Positions 44,909-56,112 are shown, counted from the first letter of the stretch. The stretch: DNA of 64,000 nucleotides from Hahellaceae bacterium (GCA_024234505.1 JACKOD010000004.1:638419-702418), one strand, 5' to 3'. Notes: generated from the letters alone by a model not told the origin. Program-made: numbers and translations.

Positions 44909-45725
44909 TTTTGAAACGACGCTGCACAATGATGGTTCATATCAATTAATTCGTAGCCGTATATTTTTGTCAATGCCCTATTACACGCCCCGTCGCCCTC
45001 AGATTATGGAGAATGAAGTGCTGCTTTATTACATGACATTTACATTGGCCCCTGCGAGCCTGGCGGGTGGAGGATTGTTGATCCACGAAAATATCAATGC
45101 ACGACAAGAACCGCGTAAAGCCTGGGTTTATTCTGCAAATGAAAAGCGTGTTCGGCGACTGCCTTCACTTAGTTATGATATGGCAAATTTCAATTCGGAG
45201 AGCATTCGTGTCGTGGATGAAGTCGATTTGTTCAATGGGGCACCCGACCGATATGAATGGACTCTAATTGGTAAAAAGAACATGATCGTTCCTTACAATT
45301 CGGAGCAACTTTCAGAATTACTGAAGGCGCCTGAGCCTCTATTAAAACCTTACCACCTGCCGAGTTCTGCATTGCGCTTTGAAATGCATCGTGTGTGGGT
45401 GCTGGAAGGCGAGTTAAGGCCCGGGATGCGCCACGCCTACAAAAAACGGCGTTTGTATATTGATGAGGACAGTTGGATTGCCTTGATGGCCGATCAGTTC
45501 GATCAGCAAGGGCGTTTATGGCGAACCAGCCTTTCCTTCACCAAATACCGGGATTCACTGCCAGGCGTGTGGAAGGTAGCTGATGTGTTTTTTGATCTTA
45601 AATCACAAAACTATTTTATTCAGGCCGTTGCAGGGAGCGGTGACGAAGGTGTGATATTTAGTGATGAGCCGCAGGATCGTGGCTTTTTCTCTCCTGCGGC
45701 GCTGCGTCGGCAGTCTGTCCGTTAA
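44901..45725 (+). pseudogene. DUF1329 protein gene, 3' fragment
   Basis: Carries the C-terminal 272 residues of the split DUF1329 protein, starting QYFETTLHNDGSYQLIRS in the frame left open at 31143. Typical later features: VWVLEGELRPGMRHAYKKR, YIDEDSWIALMADQFDQQG and TKYRDSLPGVW. No stop or frameshift has accumulated, which suggests a recent insertion. The frame could be read from a TTG inside the transposon end, but without a signal peptide the product would not be exported. Its stop abuts the convergent metF stop. Confidence 0.92.
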
Positions 45726-46595
45726 TTAGAACGCAATCTTTTCACGATCATCCAGACCGAGATTGTTCCAGATGCTCAGGCTGGCTTCGGCCTGATTTAG
45801 TGTGTAAAAGTGCAAACCCGGCGCACCTTGATTAAGCAGCGTCTCGCACATTTTACTCACCACTTCGGTTCCAAATTGCTGGATGCTATTGGAATCATCA
45901 CCATAAGCCTCCAACTGTTTACGAATCCAGCGCGGAATTTCTGCGCCGCACATGTCGCTGAACCGAACCAGATTTGAGTAGTTGGTGATCGGCATAATGC
46001 CTGGAACCAGGGGAATGTTGACCCCCATTTTTTCTGCCCGATCAACAAAATAAAAGTAGCTGTCAGCATTGAAGAAATACTGAGTAATCGCGCTATTAGC
46101 GCCAGCGTCCACCTTGCGCTTGAAGTTGATCAGGTCAGCTTCAGCACTGGGTGCCTGGGGATGAAACTCAGGGTAGGCAGCCACTTCAATATTGAAGTGT
46201 TCACCGCTATGTTCGCGAATAAAGGCAACGAGATCATTGGCGTAACGTAGTTCGCCATGCGCCCCCATGCCAGAAGGTAAATCGCCTCGTAAAGCGACGA
46301 TTCGATTCACCCCGTTTGATTTGTAAAGATCCAGCAGATCACCCAGCGTTTTACGTGTCGCGCCAATGCAGGATAAATGCGGTGCAGTCGATATTCCCTG
46401 TTTGTGCAGGGTTAATACGGTATCAATGGTTCTTTCCTGCGTCGATCCGCCTGCACCGTAGGTCACGGAAAAAAAGTCCGGCTGATGTGTGGCCAGGGTA
46501 TCACGCACAGTTTGCAGTTTTTCCATTCCCGCAGGGGTTTTGGGTGGAAAAAATTCAAAACTGAAGCGGCGTTTGAATTGCTTTTGACTGTTCAT
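45726..46595 (-). CDS. metF: 5,10-methylenetetrahydrofolate reductase
   Basis: 289 residues. FAD enzyme that makes 5-methyl-THF for homocysteine remethylation. Landmarks are FSFEFFPPKTPAGMEKL, FFSVTYGAGGSTQERT, APHLSCIGATRKTL, RGDLPSGMG, FKRKVDAGANSAITQYFFNA and VPGIMPITN. AAGGA precedes the ATG. Last gene of the metK-ahcY-metF run, 71 bp after ahcY with a strong hairpin between. Its stop touches the stop of the DUF1329 fragment. Confidence 0.96.
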   Translation of the reverse strand: MNSQKQFKRRFSFEFFPPKTPAGMEKLQTVRDTLATHQPDFFSVTYGAGGSTQERTIDTVLTLHKQGISTAPHLSCIGATRKTLGDLLDLYKSNGVNRIVALRGDLPSGMGAHGELRYANDLVAFIREHSGEHFNIEVAAYPEFHPQAPSAEADLINFKRKVDAGANSAITQYFFNADSYFYFVDRAEKMGVNIPLVPGIMPITNYSNLVRFSDMCGAEIPRWIRKQLEAYGDDSNSIQQFGTEVVSKMCETLLNQGAPGLHFYTLNQAEASLSIWNNLGLDDREKIAF

Positions 46596-46612
46596 GTGCG
46601 ATCCTTCAGTGT

Positions 46613-46635
46613 CCTCTCTCCCCGAGGGAGAGAGG
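46613..46635. promoter_or_regulatory. Intercistronic hairpin ahcY-metF
   Basis: Perfect 10-bp stem CCTCTCTCCC/GGGAGAGAGG with a 3-base loop, 18 bp before the metF start. No T-run, so more likely an mRNA-stabilising or attenuating structure than a terminator. Confidence 0.55.
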
Positions 46636-46666
46636 TTTCATACGAATGGCAGACTACAAGGCAGGC

Positions 46667-48049
46667 TTAGTACTTGTAGCTTTCAGGCTTGTAAGGGCCT
46701 TCCACTTTCACGCCGATGTATTTCGCCTGATCTGTCGTGAGCTGGGTAATGACGCCCCCAAAGCCTTTGACCATCTCGGCCGCGACTTCTTCATCCAGTT
46801 TCTTGGGAAGTACGCGAACATAGATTCCCTGCGCCTTTTCAGCCTCAGGCTGATTGGCAAAGGCCGCTTTGTACAAGTGCATTTGTGCCAGCACCTGATT
46901 GGCGAATGAGCCATCCATAATGCGGGAAGGGTGTCCGGTCGCGTTGCCCAGATTGACCAAGCGCCCTTCTGACAGCAGCAACAAATGGTCATTCGTCGCT
47001 TTTTCGCGATACACCTTGTGTACCTGCGGTTTCACTTCTTCCCACTCCCAGTTCTTGCGCATGAATGCGGTATCGATCTCATTGTCGAAGTGACCGATAT
47101 TACAAACCACAGCACCGCTCTTGAGTGCCTGAAGCATGTGCTTATCGCATACATTGATGTTGCCCGTGGTAGTTACCAGCAGGTCGGTTTTGGAAAGCAG
47201 ATCTTTGTCAATGCTGGCCAGTGTTCCGTCATTCAAACCATTCAGGTAAGGAGAAACCACTTCGTAGCCATCCATACAGGCTTGCATCGCGCAGATAGGG
47301 TCAATTTCAGTAATCTTTACGATCATTCCTTCCTGACGCAGTGATGCCGCTGAACCCTTGCCTACGTCGCCATAACCAATCACCAGCGCTTTTTTGCCCG
47401 ACAACAAATGGTCGGTGCCGCGCTTGATGGCATCGTTCAAACTGTGACGGCAACCGTACTTGTTGTCGTTCTTTGATTTGGTAACCGCATCATTAACATT
47501 GATGGCAGGAACTTTAAGCGTACCGGCTTCCAGCATTTCCAGCAGACGGTGTACGCCTGTGGTGGTTTCTTCTGAAATACCGTGAATACGATTGAGCATC
47601 TCAGGATATTTTTCGTGTACGATTTGAGTCAGGTCGCCGCCGTCATCAAGAATCATATTGGCATCCCAAGGCTGACCATCTTTCAGGATGGTTTGCTCAA
47701 TACACCACCAGAATTCTTCTTCTGTTTCGCCTTTCCAGGCAAATACCGGGATTCCTGCCGCCGCAATGGCCGCCGCAGCGTGATCCTGTGTAGAGAAAAT
47801 GTTACATGAGGACCAGCGAACGTCTGCGCCCAGGGCCACCAGTGTTTCGATCAGCACGGCGGTTTGAATCGTCATGTGAATACAGCCCATGATTTTCGCA
47901 TCTTTCAGTGGCTGCTCATCTTTATATTTGCTTCTTAGCGCCATCAGCGCAGGCATTTCGCCTTCAGCAATTTCAATTTCTTTGCGACCCCACTGGGCCA
48001 GCGACATATCGGCGACTTTAAAATCGTTAAAGTTGTTAGCGCTCGTCAC
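46667..48049 (-). CDS. ahcY: Adenosylhomocysteinase
   Basis: 460 residues from a GTG at 48049, preferred because GAGG lies 8 bases upstream and the N-terminus ([20 protein letters not shown]) then matches the family; an ATG at 48064 would add five residues and contains that ribosome site. Hydrolyses S-adenosylhomocysteine to adenosine and homocysteine with bound NAD. Landmarks are [50 protein letters not shown] and the C-terminal YKPESYKY. Second gene of the SAM-cycle cluster. Confidence 0.96.
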   Translation of the reverse strand: MTSANNFNDFKVADMSLAQWGRKEIEIAEGEMPALMALRSKYKDEQPLKDAKIMGCIHMTIQTAVLIETLVALGADVRWSSCNIFSTQDHAAAAIAAAGIPVFAWKGETEEEFWWCIEQTILKDGQPWDANMILDDGGDLTQIVHEKYPEMLNRIHGISEETTTGVHRLLEMLEAGTLKVPAINVNDAVTKSKNDNKYGCRHSLNDAIKRGTDHLLSGKKALVIGYGDVGKGSAASLRQEGMIVKITEIDPICAMQACMDGYEVVSPYLNGLNDGTLASIDKDLLSKTDLLVTTTGNINVCDKHMLQALKSGAVVCNIGHFDNEIDTAFMRKNWEWEEVKPQVHKVYREKATNDHLLLLSEGRLVNLGNATGHPSRIMDGSFANQVLAQMHLYKAAFANQPEAEKAQGIYVRVLPKKLDEEVAAEMVKGFGGVITQLTTDQAKYIGVKVEGPYKPESYKY

Positions 48050-48074
48050 GGTACAAATCCTCATTGTTTTTGTT

Positions 48075-48097
48075 GAGGGTGGTGCATGGCCACCCTC
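48075..48097. promoter_or_regulatory. Intercistronic hairpin metK-ahcY
   Basis: Perfect 8-bp stem GAGGGTGG/CCACCCTC with a 7-base loop in the gap between metK and ahcY. No T-run on either side. It does not fit the SAH riboswitch pattern known from other proteobacterial ahcY leaders. Confidence 0.5.
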
Positions 48098-48128
48098 TCA
48101 TTTATGGTCTGCGAACCAGATCAGACGC

Positions 48129-49283
48129 TTAAATTGCTGATTTCAGCAGATCTGCCTTATCGGTCTTCTCCCAGGTAAATTCTGGCAGTTCGCGACCAAA
48201 ATGACCATAAGCTGCAGTAGCGCGGTAGATAGGACGACGCAGATCCAGCATTTCGATAATGCCGCGTGGGCGCAGATCAAAGTGTTCACGAACAAGCTGA
48301 ACAATATGGTCGTCACTCAGCTTACCGGTGCCAAATGTGTTGATACTGATCGAAGTCGGCTCAGCTACACCGATCGCGTAAGACACCTGAATTTCGCAAC
48401 GATCCGCTAGGCCGGCCGCAACAATATTTTTGGCTACATAGCGACCGGCATAAGCGGCTGAACGGTCAACCTTCGACGGATCTTTTCCTGAGAATGCGCC
48501 GCCACCATGACGAGCCATACCGCCGTAACTGTCTACGATAATCTTACGACCAGTCAGACCGCAGTCACCCACTGGGCCGCCAATGATGAACTGGCCGGTG
48601 GGGTTAATGTGAAACTGTGTTTCTTTGTGCAGCCATTCTGCAGGTAAAACATGCTTGATTACTTCTTCCAGCACCGCTTCACGAATGTCCGCCTGCTTGA
48701 CATTGGGTTCATGCTGCGTAGAAAGAACCACTGCATCAATCGCTACGGGCTTGCCATTTTCATAGCGCAGGGTTACCTGGCTTTTTGCATCAGGACGCAA
48801 CCAGGGAAGAATGCGGTTCTTACGCAAATAAGCCTGACGCTCTACCAAACGGTGCGAATAGAAAATAGGAGCAGGCATTAAGGTTTCGGTTTCGTTGGTT
48901 GCATAACCGAACATCAAACCTTGGTCGCCAGCGCCCAAATCCTTGTTTTCGCCTTCATCCACGCCCATCGCGATGTCAGGAGACTGTTTGCCGATGGCGT
49001 TCAGAACGGCACAGGATGCACCATCAAAGCCAACGTCTGAGCTGTTGTAACCAATGTCCAGAATCACTTGTCTGACGACATCTTCCAGATCCACATAAGT
49101 AGAGGTGGTTACTTCTCCGGCAACGACCGCCATGCCGGTTTTAACCATGGTTTCTACCGCAACACGTGCGTAAGGATCGTCTTTGATGATCGCATCAAGA
49201 ATGGCATCAGAAATCTGGTCTGCCATTTTATCCGGATGGCCTTCGGAAACAGATTCAGAGGTAAATATTGAGTATTCGCTCAT
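48129..49283 (-). CDS. metK: S-adenosylmethionine synthetase
   Basis: 384 residues from ATG 49283 ([20 protein letters not shown]), the standard family start; AGGACC lies upstream. Makes SAM from methionine and ATP. Landmarks are [30 protein letters not shown], the phosphate loop [19 protein letters not shown] and the C-terminal [11 protein letters not shown]. Read in the same direction as the upstream ArsR-type regulator gene (89-bp gap) and ahcY downstream. Confidence 0.97.
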   Translation of the reverse strand: MSEYSIFTSESVSEGHPDKMADQISDAILDAIIKDDPYARVAVETMVKTGMAVVAGEVTTSTYVDLEDVVRQVILDIGYNSSDVGFDGASCAVLNAIGKQSPDIAMGVDEGENKDLGAGDQGLMFGYATNETETLMPAPIFYSHRLVERQAYLRKNRILPWLRPDAKSQVTLRYENGKPVAIDAVVLSTQHEPNVKQADIREAVLEEVIKHVLPAEWLHKETQFHINPTGQFIIGGPVGDCGLTGRKIIVDSYGGMARHGGGAFSGKDPSKVDRSAAYAGRYVAKNIVAAGLADRCEIQVSYAIGVAEPTSISINTFGTGKLSDDHIVQLVREHFDLRPRGIIEMLDLRRPIYRATAAYGHFGRELPEFTWEKTDKADLLKSAI

Positions 49284-49372
49284 GGGTTCAGGTCCTGTAT
49301 CGTTGCTGATTTGCAAAAATCAGAAGGTTAATGTTTGAGAAAGTGGAACGACACGGATGCTTGCTATGCCAC

Positions 49373-50383
49373 TCATGTGCATGCTGCACCCCCCAAATAA
49401 ATGAACTTTTTAATCTGAATCTGGAAGCCATTGCGCAGACCTATATAAAGAGAGTCCTCTTCCTCGAATCCTGCTTTGGAAGCCCATTCAGTTAATTCAC
49501 TACTGTCAAAACCAAGCCAGATGTCTCCGCAGTTTTCCCGTACCCAGTGCTGATCGTGCAGACTCAGATCACTGACTACGAGGCAGCCGCGCGGATTTAA
49601 CAGCTTAGCACTATCCTTGAAAATATCTGCCGGGCTCGAAACATGGTGCAGTACCATGTTCAGAATAATGGCATCTACTTTAATTCCTTTATCCAGTGCT
49701 TGCCGGGTTTCCCCGAGCATAAATTCTATATTGTGAAGCTTTTCCTGCTGTGCAAACAGGCGCGCCTTTGCCAGCATTTTTTCCGAGTTATCCAACGCAT
49801 ATACCGTCTTGAAAGAAGGTGCCAGCGTTTTCAAAAATGCCCCTTCACCAGGCCCGATTTCCAATGCAGACGCATCGGTATCAAAAGGCGTCGTAAACAA
49901 GAGCTGCCGAGTAGGCTCTGCATACAATTCGTAATTGGCAATCAATTCCTGCTGTTCGCGAAACTTATCTGCGTAGCGAGTAAAAAAGGCCTGAGATTGT
50001 TCTGCCCGTTGATCTCTAATTTGCTGAACACGCTCCACGATACTGGCGGGCAACGGTATTCTGTCGATCAGTTCGTAAAATGTCTGGGCCACATCATTGG
50101 CCAAATCATCTCGCCGATAGATCGGTCGACGATAGAATATCGAATTGCCTTCACGCTGGGTTTCCAGCAATCCCGCACTGCTGAGTACTTTCAGGTGGTG
50201 ACTCATACCCGATTGCCGCACTTCAAAAATATTGCTTAACTCCAATACGCCAAAGGTATCGTTCTGCAATACCCGTAACACTTCCAGCCGAAGAGGGTCG
50301 CCAGCCGCTTTGAACAACACGGAGAGCATCTCCAGTGAATCGGAGACATCCGACTCGTGTTGTAAATGGGCGGGATGACTCAT
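49373..50383 (-). CDS. ArsR-family regulator fused to a SAM-dependent methyltransferase domain
   Basis: 336 residues. N-terminal ArsR winged helix (about 15-100): LFKAAGDPLRLEVLRVLQ, SNIFEVRQSGMSHHLKVLSS, then the wing GNSIFYRR. The C-terminal half is a class I methyltransferase fold with the SAM motif ALEIGPGEGAFLKTLA and the partner VYALDNSEKM. No metal-binding cysteine pair of classical ArsR is evident. It lies at the head of metK-ahcY-metF, so a regulator that senses SAM or SAH and controls the SAM cycle is the simple inference. A palindrome at 50446..50469 upstream may be its operator. GGAG precedes the ATG. Confidence 0.88.
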   Translation of the reverse strand: MSHPAHLQHESDVSDSLEMLSVLFKAAGDPLRLEVLRVLQNDTFGVLELSNIFEVRQSGMSHHLKVLSSAGLLETQREGNSIFYRRPIYRRDDLANDVAQTFYELIDRIPLPASIVERVQQIRDQRAEQSQAFFTRYADKFREQQELIANYELYAEPTRQLLFTTPFDTDASALEIGPGEGAFLKTLAPSFKTVYALDNSEKMLAKARLFAQQEKLHNIEFMLGETRQALDKGIKVDAIILNMVLHHVSSPADIFKDSAKLLNPRGCLVVSDLSLHDQHWVRENCGDIWLGFDSSELTEWASKAGFEEEDSLYIGLRNGFQIQIKKFIYLGGAACT

Positions 50384-50445
50384 GACGGCTCCATGGAATT
50401 AATGAATTGTCGCAGTCTATACGTCAGTAATTTGAATTGCAAATA

Positions 50446-50469
50446 CTATATCAAAAGATATTGATATAG
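50446..50469. promoter_or_regulatory. Palindromic operator between arsR-type gene and tkt
   Basis: Perfect 9-bp arms CTATATCAA and TTGATATAG with a 6-bp centre. It lies 62 bp before the ArsR-methyltransferase gene and 162 bp before tkt, which diverges. An AT-rich inverted repeat of this size is usual for ArsR-type dimers; autoregulation is inferred. Confidence 0.55.
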
Positions 50470-50631
50470 GTTGGTTTGAAATGGGGGAGGGTTTGATTTG
50501 CGTCCGATAGATCGCTTTTATTTGCTACGAATGGGGATATCAGCGAAAATATGCGCCTTTTTATTTGTGTGCGCGATTGGACAGATGTTTGATCGCGTAA
50601 ATATTTGACCTTGCTGGTGGGGAGAAAATTA

Positions 50632-52638
50632 ATGCCATCTCGCAGAGAGCTTGCCAATGCAATACGTGCACTGAGCATGGATGCCGTTCAGAAAGCCAAA
50701 TCCGGTCATCCGGGCGCACCCATGGGGATGGCAGATATTGCCGAAGTTTTATGGAACGGCTTTCTTAATCATAACCCTGCCAATCCAAAGTGGGCGAATC
50801 GCGATCGTTTCGTTATGTCCAATGGTCACGGTTCTATGTTGGTGTATTCGCTGTTGCACCTTACAGGTTACGATCTTTCCATTGATGATCTGAAAAACTT
50901 CCGTCAGTTGCACTCCAAAACCCCCGGTCACCCTGAGTATGGGTACACGCCGGGTGTTGAGACGACGACCGGTCCATTGGGTCAGGGGATTGCCAACGCC
51001 GTTGGGTTTGCGATTGCTGAAAAGGCATTGGCGGCCCAGTTTAATCGTGAAGGACATGAAGTTATTGATCACTTTACCTATGCCTTTACAGGTGATGGCT
51101 GTCTCATGGAAGGTATTTCTCATGAGGTCTGTTCGTTAGCGGGTACGCTGGGATTGGGTAAGCTGATTGTCTTTTATGACGACAATGGCATTTCCATTGA
51201 TGGTGAAGTGGAAGGCTGGTTTACCGATAATACGCCTGCGCGCTTTGAATCCTACGGGTGGCAGGTGATACCGGGTGTGGATGGGCACAATGCTGACGCT
51301 ATCAAGGCGGCAGTGGAGGCAGCGCGTGCGAACACTCAGCAGCCGACATTGATTTGCTGTAAAACGATTATCGGTTTCGGCGCTCCCTCCAAACAAGGCA
51401 CGGAAAGTTGCCACGGAGCACCTCTGGGTGACGATGAAATTCGTGCTGCCCGTGAACATTTGAACTGGCCGCATGCGGCTTTTGATGTGCCGTCAGAAAT
51501 ATATGCCGGCTGGAATGCTCGGGAAAAAGGCCAGGCGACTGAAGCTGCCTGGAATACTCAGTTTGCAGCCTACAAAGAGGCTTATCCGGCATTGGCCGCA
51601 GAGCTGGAGCGTCGTTTGAGTGGCGCGCTGCCCGCAGATTTTAGCGCCAAAGCGGCAGATTATGTGCGTGAATGTCAGGCGAAAGGTGAAACGATTGCCA
51701 GCCGGAAAGCCTCGCAGAATACGTTGAATGCTTTTGGCCCGCTGTTGCCTGAGTTCATGGGGGGATCGGCTGATCTGGCCGGCTCCAACCTGACACTCTG
51801 GAAAGACAGCAAGGGGATCACGCGCGAAGATGCTTCGGGTAATTACCTGTTCTATGGGGTTCGTGAATTCGGAATGTCAGCCATCATGAACGGTATTGCG
51901 TTGCATGGAGGCTTCATTCCCTATGGCGCCACGTTCCTTATTTTTATGGAGTATGCGCGTAATGCCGTGCGCATGGCGGCGTTGATGAAACAGCGCAGTA
52001 TTTTTGTCTTCACCCATGATTCAATTGGATTGGGAGAAGATGGCCCGACGCACCAGCCAATCGAGCAGTTAGCCAGTCTGCGTATGACCCCGAATATGGA
52101 TGTATGGCGCCCTTGTGATGCTGTCGAGTCGGCGGTGGCGTGGAAGTCTGCCATTGAGCGCACCAACGGCCCGTCATCATTAATATTTTCCCGTCAAAAT
52201 CTGCCCCATCAAGCGCGTTCGGAAGCGCAGTTACAGAGTATCGCCAAAGGTGCCTATGTATTGTCCGATTGCGATGGCGAGCCTGAGTTGATTCTGATTG
52301 CCACCGGATCCGAAGTCGGGTTGGCGCAGCAAGCCGCCGGTGTTTTAAGAGAAAAAGGGCATTCGGTTCGCGTGGTTTCCATGCCATCGACAGATGTCTT
52401 TGACGCCCAGGATGCTGCGTATAAGCAGTCAGTGCTTCCCGTGGAAGTAGGTGCTCGGATCGCGATTGAAGCCGGGATTGAAGACTTCTGGTACAAGTAT
52501 GTCGGGTTGGATGGTCGCATTGTCGGCATGTCTTCGTTCGGTGAGTCAGCGCCTGCAGAAAGACTGTTCGAAGAGTTCGGATTTACCGTTGACAATGTCG
52601 TTGCACTGGCGGAAGAGCTGCTTGAGCCGAACGCTTAA
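50632..52638 (+). CDS. tkt: Transketolase
   Basis: 668 residues from ATG 50632 ([17 protein letters not shown]), with GGGGAG 8 bases upstream. ThDP enzyme of the pentose phosphate pathway. Landmarks are [39 protein letters not shown], the ThDP motif [13 protein letters not shown] with [10 protein letters not shown], and [20 protein letters not shown]. First gene of a tkt-epd-pgk-fba cluster (gaps 72, 99 and 63 bp), which links pentose phosphate, pyridoxal 5'-phosphate and lower glycolytic metabolism. Confidence 0.97.
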   Translation: MPSRRELANAIRALSMDAVQKAKSGHPGAPMGMADIAEVLWNGFLNHNPANPKWANRDRFVMSNGHGSMLVYSLLHLTGYDLSIDDLKNFRQLHSKTPGHPEYGYTPGVETTTGPLGQGIANAVGFAIAEKALAAQFNREGHEVIDHFTYAFTGDGCLMEGISHEVCSLAGTLGLGKLIVFYDDNGISIDGEVEGWFTDNTPARFESYGWQVIPGVDGHNADAIKAAVEAARANTQQPTLICCKTIIGFGAPSKQGTESCHGAPLGDDEIRAAREHLNWPHAAFDVPSEIYAGWNAREKGQATEAAWNTQFAAYKEAYPALAAELERRLSGALPADFSAKAADYVRECQAKGETIASRKASQNTLNAFGPLLPEFMGGSADLAGSNLTLWKDSKGITREDASGNYLFYGVREFGMSAIMNGIALHGGFIPYGATFLIFMEYARNAVRMAALMKQRSIFVFTHDSIGLGEDGPTHQPIEQLASLRMTPNMDVWRPCDAVESAVAWKSAIERTNGPSSLIFSRQNLPHQARSEAQLQSIAKGAYVLSDCDGEPELILIATGSEVGLAQQAAGVLREKGHSVRVVSMPSTDVFDAQDAAYKQSVLPVEVGARIAIEAGIEDFWYKYVGLDGRIVGMSSFGESAPAERLFEEFGFTVDNVVALAEELLEPNA

Positions 52639-52710
52639 TGCAGTGCGGATCAGCAGTTGTGGAAGCAATTGATAATGCGTATGGGTCGTAAGCTGGGCAG
52701 GGAACTCTGA

Positions 52711-53724
52711 ATGGCGTATCGCGTAGCGATCAATGGGTACGGTCGAATCGGGCAATGTGTGTTACGCGCGCTGTACGAAAATGGATATCGTGACCAGTTG
52801 CAGGTCGTTGCTATCAATGAGCTTTCGGACATTGATACGATCGCCTATCTTACGCGTTATGACACGACCCATGGCCGCTTTCGGGGCGCCGTAGAGGTCG
52901 CGGGCGATCAGCTTCACGTCAATGGTGACGCGATTACGGTATTGCGCCATGAAAATCCTTCGGATTTGCCATGGGCAGCGCTGGAGGTTGATGTGGTGCT
53001 TGAGTGTACCGGCGTGTTCAGCGAAAGGGCCTCCGCGGAGTGGCATTTGAAGGCAGGGGCCGGTCGGGTGTTGTTTTCTCAGCCTGCCGACGCCGATGTT
53101 GATCGCACGGTCGTCTTCGGCGTCAATGATGATGCGCTGGTCGCACAAGATCGAATAGTATCCAATGCTTCCTGTACCACTAATTGCATTGTTCCGGTGA
53201 TACATGCGCTGCATCAGCGTTTCGGAATTTTGCAGGGCACGCTGACGACGATTCATTCCGCCATGAATGATCAGCCCACGATTGATGCCTACCATCATCA
53301 TGATCTGCGCCGCACACGCAGCGCCATGCACAACATGGTTCCGGTCAATACCGGACTGGCTAAAGGGATTGAGCGGCTGCTACCCGAGCTTGAGGGTTGT
53401 TTTACCGCTGTGGCGATCAGGGTGCCAACTATCAATGTTTCTGCCATTGATCTTACGGTGAATCTCGCAAAGGAAACGACTGAAGCGGAAATTAATCAAA
53501 TGCTGGCGACCGCTGCGCGAGAATCGTATCAGGGGGTGTTGGGATATACGGAAGAACCTTTGGCCTCATCAGACTTTAATCATGATCGGAGATCAGGGAT
53601 TGTCGATGGCTGCCATACCCGGGTGAGTGGTGGCACGCTGGTAAAAGTATTGGTATGGTTCGACAACGAGTGGGGGTTTGCAAATCGCATGCTTGATGTC
53701 ACCACGACCTGGCTTCAGAAATAA
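52711..53724 (+). CDS. epd: Erythrose-4-phosphate dehydrogenase / GAPDH-family enzyme
   Basis: 337 residues. NAD-dependent dehydrogenase of the GAPDH family: Rossmann motif AINGYGRIGQCVLRAL, catalytic C155 in SNASCTTNCIVPVI, and WFDNEWGFANRMLDV at the end. The segment AINELSDIDTIAYLTRYDTT and its place between tkt and pgk favour Epd, which oxidises erythrose 4-phosphate on the route to pyridoxal 5'-phosphate, over a glycolytic GAPDH. Either activity remains possible. The start ATG 52711 has GGGAA upstream. Confidence 0.88.
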   Translation: MAYRVAINGYGRIGQCVLRALYENGYRDQLQVVAINELSDIDTIAYLTRYDTTHGRFRGAVEVAGDQLHVNGDAITVLRHENPSDLPWAALEVDVVLECTGVFSERASAEWHLKAGAGRVLFSQPADADVDRTVVFGVNDDALVAQDRIVSNASCTTNCIVPVIHALHQRFGILQGTLTTIHSAMNDQPTIDAYHHHDLRRTRSAMHNMVPVNTGLAKGIERLLPELEGCFTAVAIRVPTINVSAIDLTVNLAKETTEAEINQMLATAARESYQGVLGYTEEPLASSDFNHDRRSGIVDGCHTRVSGGTLVKVLVWFDNEWGFANRMLDVTTTWLQK

Positions 53725-53823
53725 TCAGACGGTGCAGGTTGACGCGTGACTGGTCGTGACCTGTGAAAGATTTTGAAACGTATTTTGACTATACATATAG
53801 GATAATCAGAGAGGAAGTGAGTC

Positions 53824-54984
53824 ATGGCTATTATTAAAATGGCGGAGCTGGAACTGACAGGTAAACGTGTCCTGATTCGTGAAGATTTGAATGTTCCTGT
53901 CAAGGATGGAAAAGTGACCAGTGATGCGAGGATTCAGGCATCGTTGCCCACCATAAAGCTTGCTATGGAAGCCGGCGCCAAAGTCATGCTGATGTCACAT
54001 CTTGGACGCCCTGAGGAGGGAGTTTTTGATGAGGCGTCATCGCTGAAGCCGGTTTCAGATTATTTATCTGAAGCGCTCGGCAAACCGGTTCGTCTGGTAC
54101 GGGATTATCTTGAAGGCGTCGAAGTCGCTGATGGTGAAGTCGTACTGTTTGATAACGTACGATTCAACAAGGGTGAAGGTAAAAATAACGACGAGCTGTC
54201 ACAAAAGTATGCAGCACTGTGCGATATCTTTGTGATGGATGCGTTTGGTACGGCGCATCGTGCCCAGGCCTCGACACATGGTGTGGCTAAATATGCGCCT
54301 GTTGCCTGTGCCGGCCCGCTGTTGGCGGCGGAACTGGATGCACTTGGAAAAGCATTGGATGCACCCGCTCGCCCCATGGTAGCGATTGTTGCCGGATCTA
54401 AAGTCTCCACTAAACTGGATGTACTTAATTCACTCTCCGATATTTGTGACCAGCTTATTGTGGGTGGCGGTATTGCAAACACCTTCCTCGCAGCCGCGGG
54501 CAAGCCGGTGGGCAAGTCGTTATGTGAGCATGATTTGCTGGATACTGCCAAGGCGCTTATGGCAAAAGTCAGTATTCCTTTGCCGGTTGACGTGGTGGTC
54601 GCCAAAGAGTTTGCCGAGACAGCCGAGGCCACGGTGAAGTTGGTGGATGAAGTCGCTGAAGACGATATGATTCTTGATATTGGGCCTCAAACAGCTGATC
54701 AGTTCGCCGCGTTGCTTTCTCAGTCCAAGACGGTGTTGTGGAATGGCCCGGTAGGGGTTTTCGAGTTTGACCAGTTTGGACAAGGCACCAGAGTGCTGGC
54801 TCAAGCGATTGCAAATAGTTCAGCATTTTCGATTGCCGGGGGCGGTGATACGCTTGCAGCGATTGACAAGTATGGAATTGCGGAGCAGGTATCTTATATT
54901 TCCACGGGTGGTGGTGCGTTCCTAGAGTTTGTAGAAGGCAAGGTATTGCCTGCTGTTGCTGTGTTGCAGGAACGCGGCGCGTAA
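53824..54984 (+). CDS. pgk: Phosphoglycerate kinase
   Basis: 386 residues, normal length. Reversible ATP-forming step of lower glycolysis. N-terminal substrate-binding segment [20 protein letters not shown] and [12 protein letters not shown], then [14 protein letters not shown], the ATP-site region [15 protein letters not shown] and the closing [25 protein letters not shown] precedes the ATG. Third gene of the carbon-metabolism cluster. Confidence 0.97.
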   Translation: MAIIKMAELELTGKRVLIREDLNVPVKDGKVTSDARIQASLPTIKLAMEAGAKVMLMSHLGRPEEGVFDEASSLKPVSDYLSEALGKPVRLVRDYLEGVEVADGEVVLFDNVRFNKGEGKNNDELSQKYAALCDIFVMDAFGTAHRAQASTHGVAKYAPVACAGPLLAAELDALGKALDAPARPMVAIVAGSKVSTKLDVLNSLSDICDQLIVGGGIANTFLAAAGKPVGKSLCEHDLLDTAKALMAKVSIPLPVDVVVAKEFAETAEATVKLVDEVAEDDMILDIGPQTADQFAALLSQSKTVLWNGPVGVFEFDQFGQGTRVLAQAIANSSAFSIAGGGDTLAAIDKYGIAEQVSYISTGGGAFLEFVEGKVLPAVAVLQERGA

Positions 54985-55047
54985 ATAGGTTCGACAAGCG
55001 TTTGGGCTAGTCGTTTTGAGACAAGAATTCGAGTTAAGGAGAGAAGA

Positions 55048-56112
55048 ATGGCTTTAATTAGTATGCGTCAAATGCTGGATCATGCTGCAGAGTTTGGTTA
55101 CGGTGTGCCGGCATTCAATGTGAACAATCTCGAACAAATGCGTGCGATTATGGAAGCGGCTGATCAAACCGACAGCCCGGTTATCGTGCAGGCTTCAGCT
55201 GGCGCCCGGAAATATGCCGGGGCACCTTTTTTACGCCACCTTATTTTAGCGGCAATCGAAGAATTCCCGCATATTCCCGTCTGTATGCATCAGGATCATG
55301 GTACTTCGCCAGCCGTGTGCCAGCGCTCGATTCAATTGGGTTTTTCGTCGGTTATGATGGATGGCTCGTTGGGTGAAGATGGTAAAACACCGACCAGTTA
55401 CGAATATAATGTTGATGTCACTCGTCGCGTGGTTGAAATGGCGCATGCCTGTGGTGTTTCTGTTGAAGGTGAACTGGGTTGTCTCGGTTCGCTGGAAACC
55501 GGACAAGCAGGTGAAGAAGATGGTATCGGTGCGGAAGGAACGCTGGACCACAGCCAAATGCTGACTGATCCAGAAGAGGCGGCTGATTTTGTAAAATCTA
55601 CCGGTGTGGATGCATTGGCGATTGCCATCGGAACCAGTCACGGCGCGTACAAATTCACTCGCCCGCCCACCGGAGATATTCTTGCCATTGATCGTATCAA
55701 AGCCATTCACGAGCGAATTCCAGGTACTCACCTGGTAATGCATGGCTCGTCATCGGTTCCTCAGGATTGGCTTGCGGTCATCAACGAATTCGGCGGTGAA
55801 ATTCCCGAAACTTATGGTGTACCGGTTGAGGAAATTGTCGAAGGTATTAAGCACGGTGTGCGTAAGGTCAATATTGATACGGATTTACGTCTGGCATCGA
55901 CCGGGTCCATTCGTCGCTTTATGGCACAAAATCCGTCAGAGTTCGATCCGCGCAAATATCTGGCCGTGTCTGTCAAAGCCATGAGAGAAATTTGTGTGGC
56001 TCGGTATGAAGCGTTTGGTACTGCGGGGCAGGCGAGCAAAATTAAAGCACTTTCCCTGGATGATATGTTCGCACGCTATCAGAGTGGTTCATTGAATCCT
56101 AAAATCAGTTAA
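55048..56112 (+). CDS. fba: Class II fructose-bisphosphate aldolase
   Basis: 354 residues. Zinc-dependent aldolase of the class II (CbbA/Fba-type) family: [20 protein letters not shown], zinc-site segment [50 protein letters not shown], then GTSHGAYKF and [25 protein letters not shown] closes the substrate site. A good GGAGAG precedes the ATG. Last gene of tkt-epd-pgk-fba; a hairpin follows. Confidence 0.97.
   Translation: MALISMRQMLDHAAEFGYGVPAFNVNNLEQMRAIMEAADQTDSPVIVQASAGARKYAGAPFLRHLILAAIEEFPHIPVCMHQDHGTSPAVCQRSIQLGFSSVMMDGSLGEDGKTPTSYEYNVDVTRRVVEMAHACGVSVEGELGCLGSLETGQAGEEDGIGAEGTLDHSQMLTDPEEAADFVKSTGVDALAIAIGTSHGAYKFTRPPTGDILAIDRIKAIHERIPGTHLVMHGSSSVPQDWLAVINEFGGEIPETYGVPVEEIVEGIKHGVRKVNIDTDLRLASTGSIRRFMAQNPSEFDPRKYLAVSVKAMREICVARYEAFGTAGQASKIKALSLDDMFARYQSGSLNPKIS

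Noticed and set aside
44889..45725. Independent 278-residue gene starting at a TTG in the transposon end
   Set aside because: The first six codons belong to the transposon end; the rest is the 3' part of the split DUF1329 gene.
48050..48128. SAH riboswitch upstream of ahcY
   Set aside because: The gap is short and holds only a simple 8-bp hairpin; the conserved core of the SAH riboswitch is not visible.
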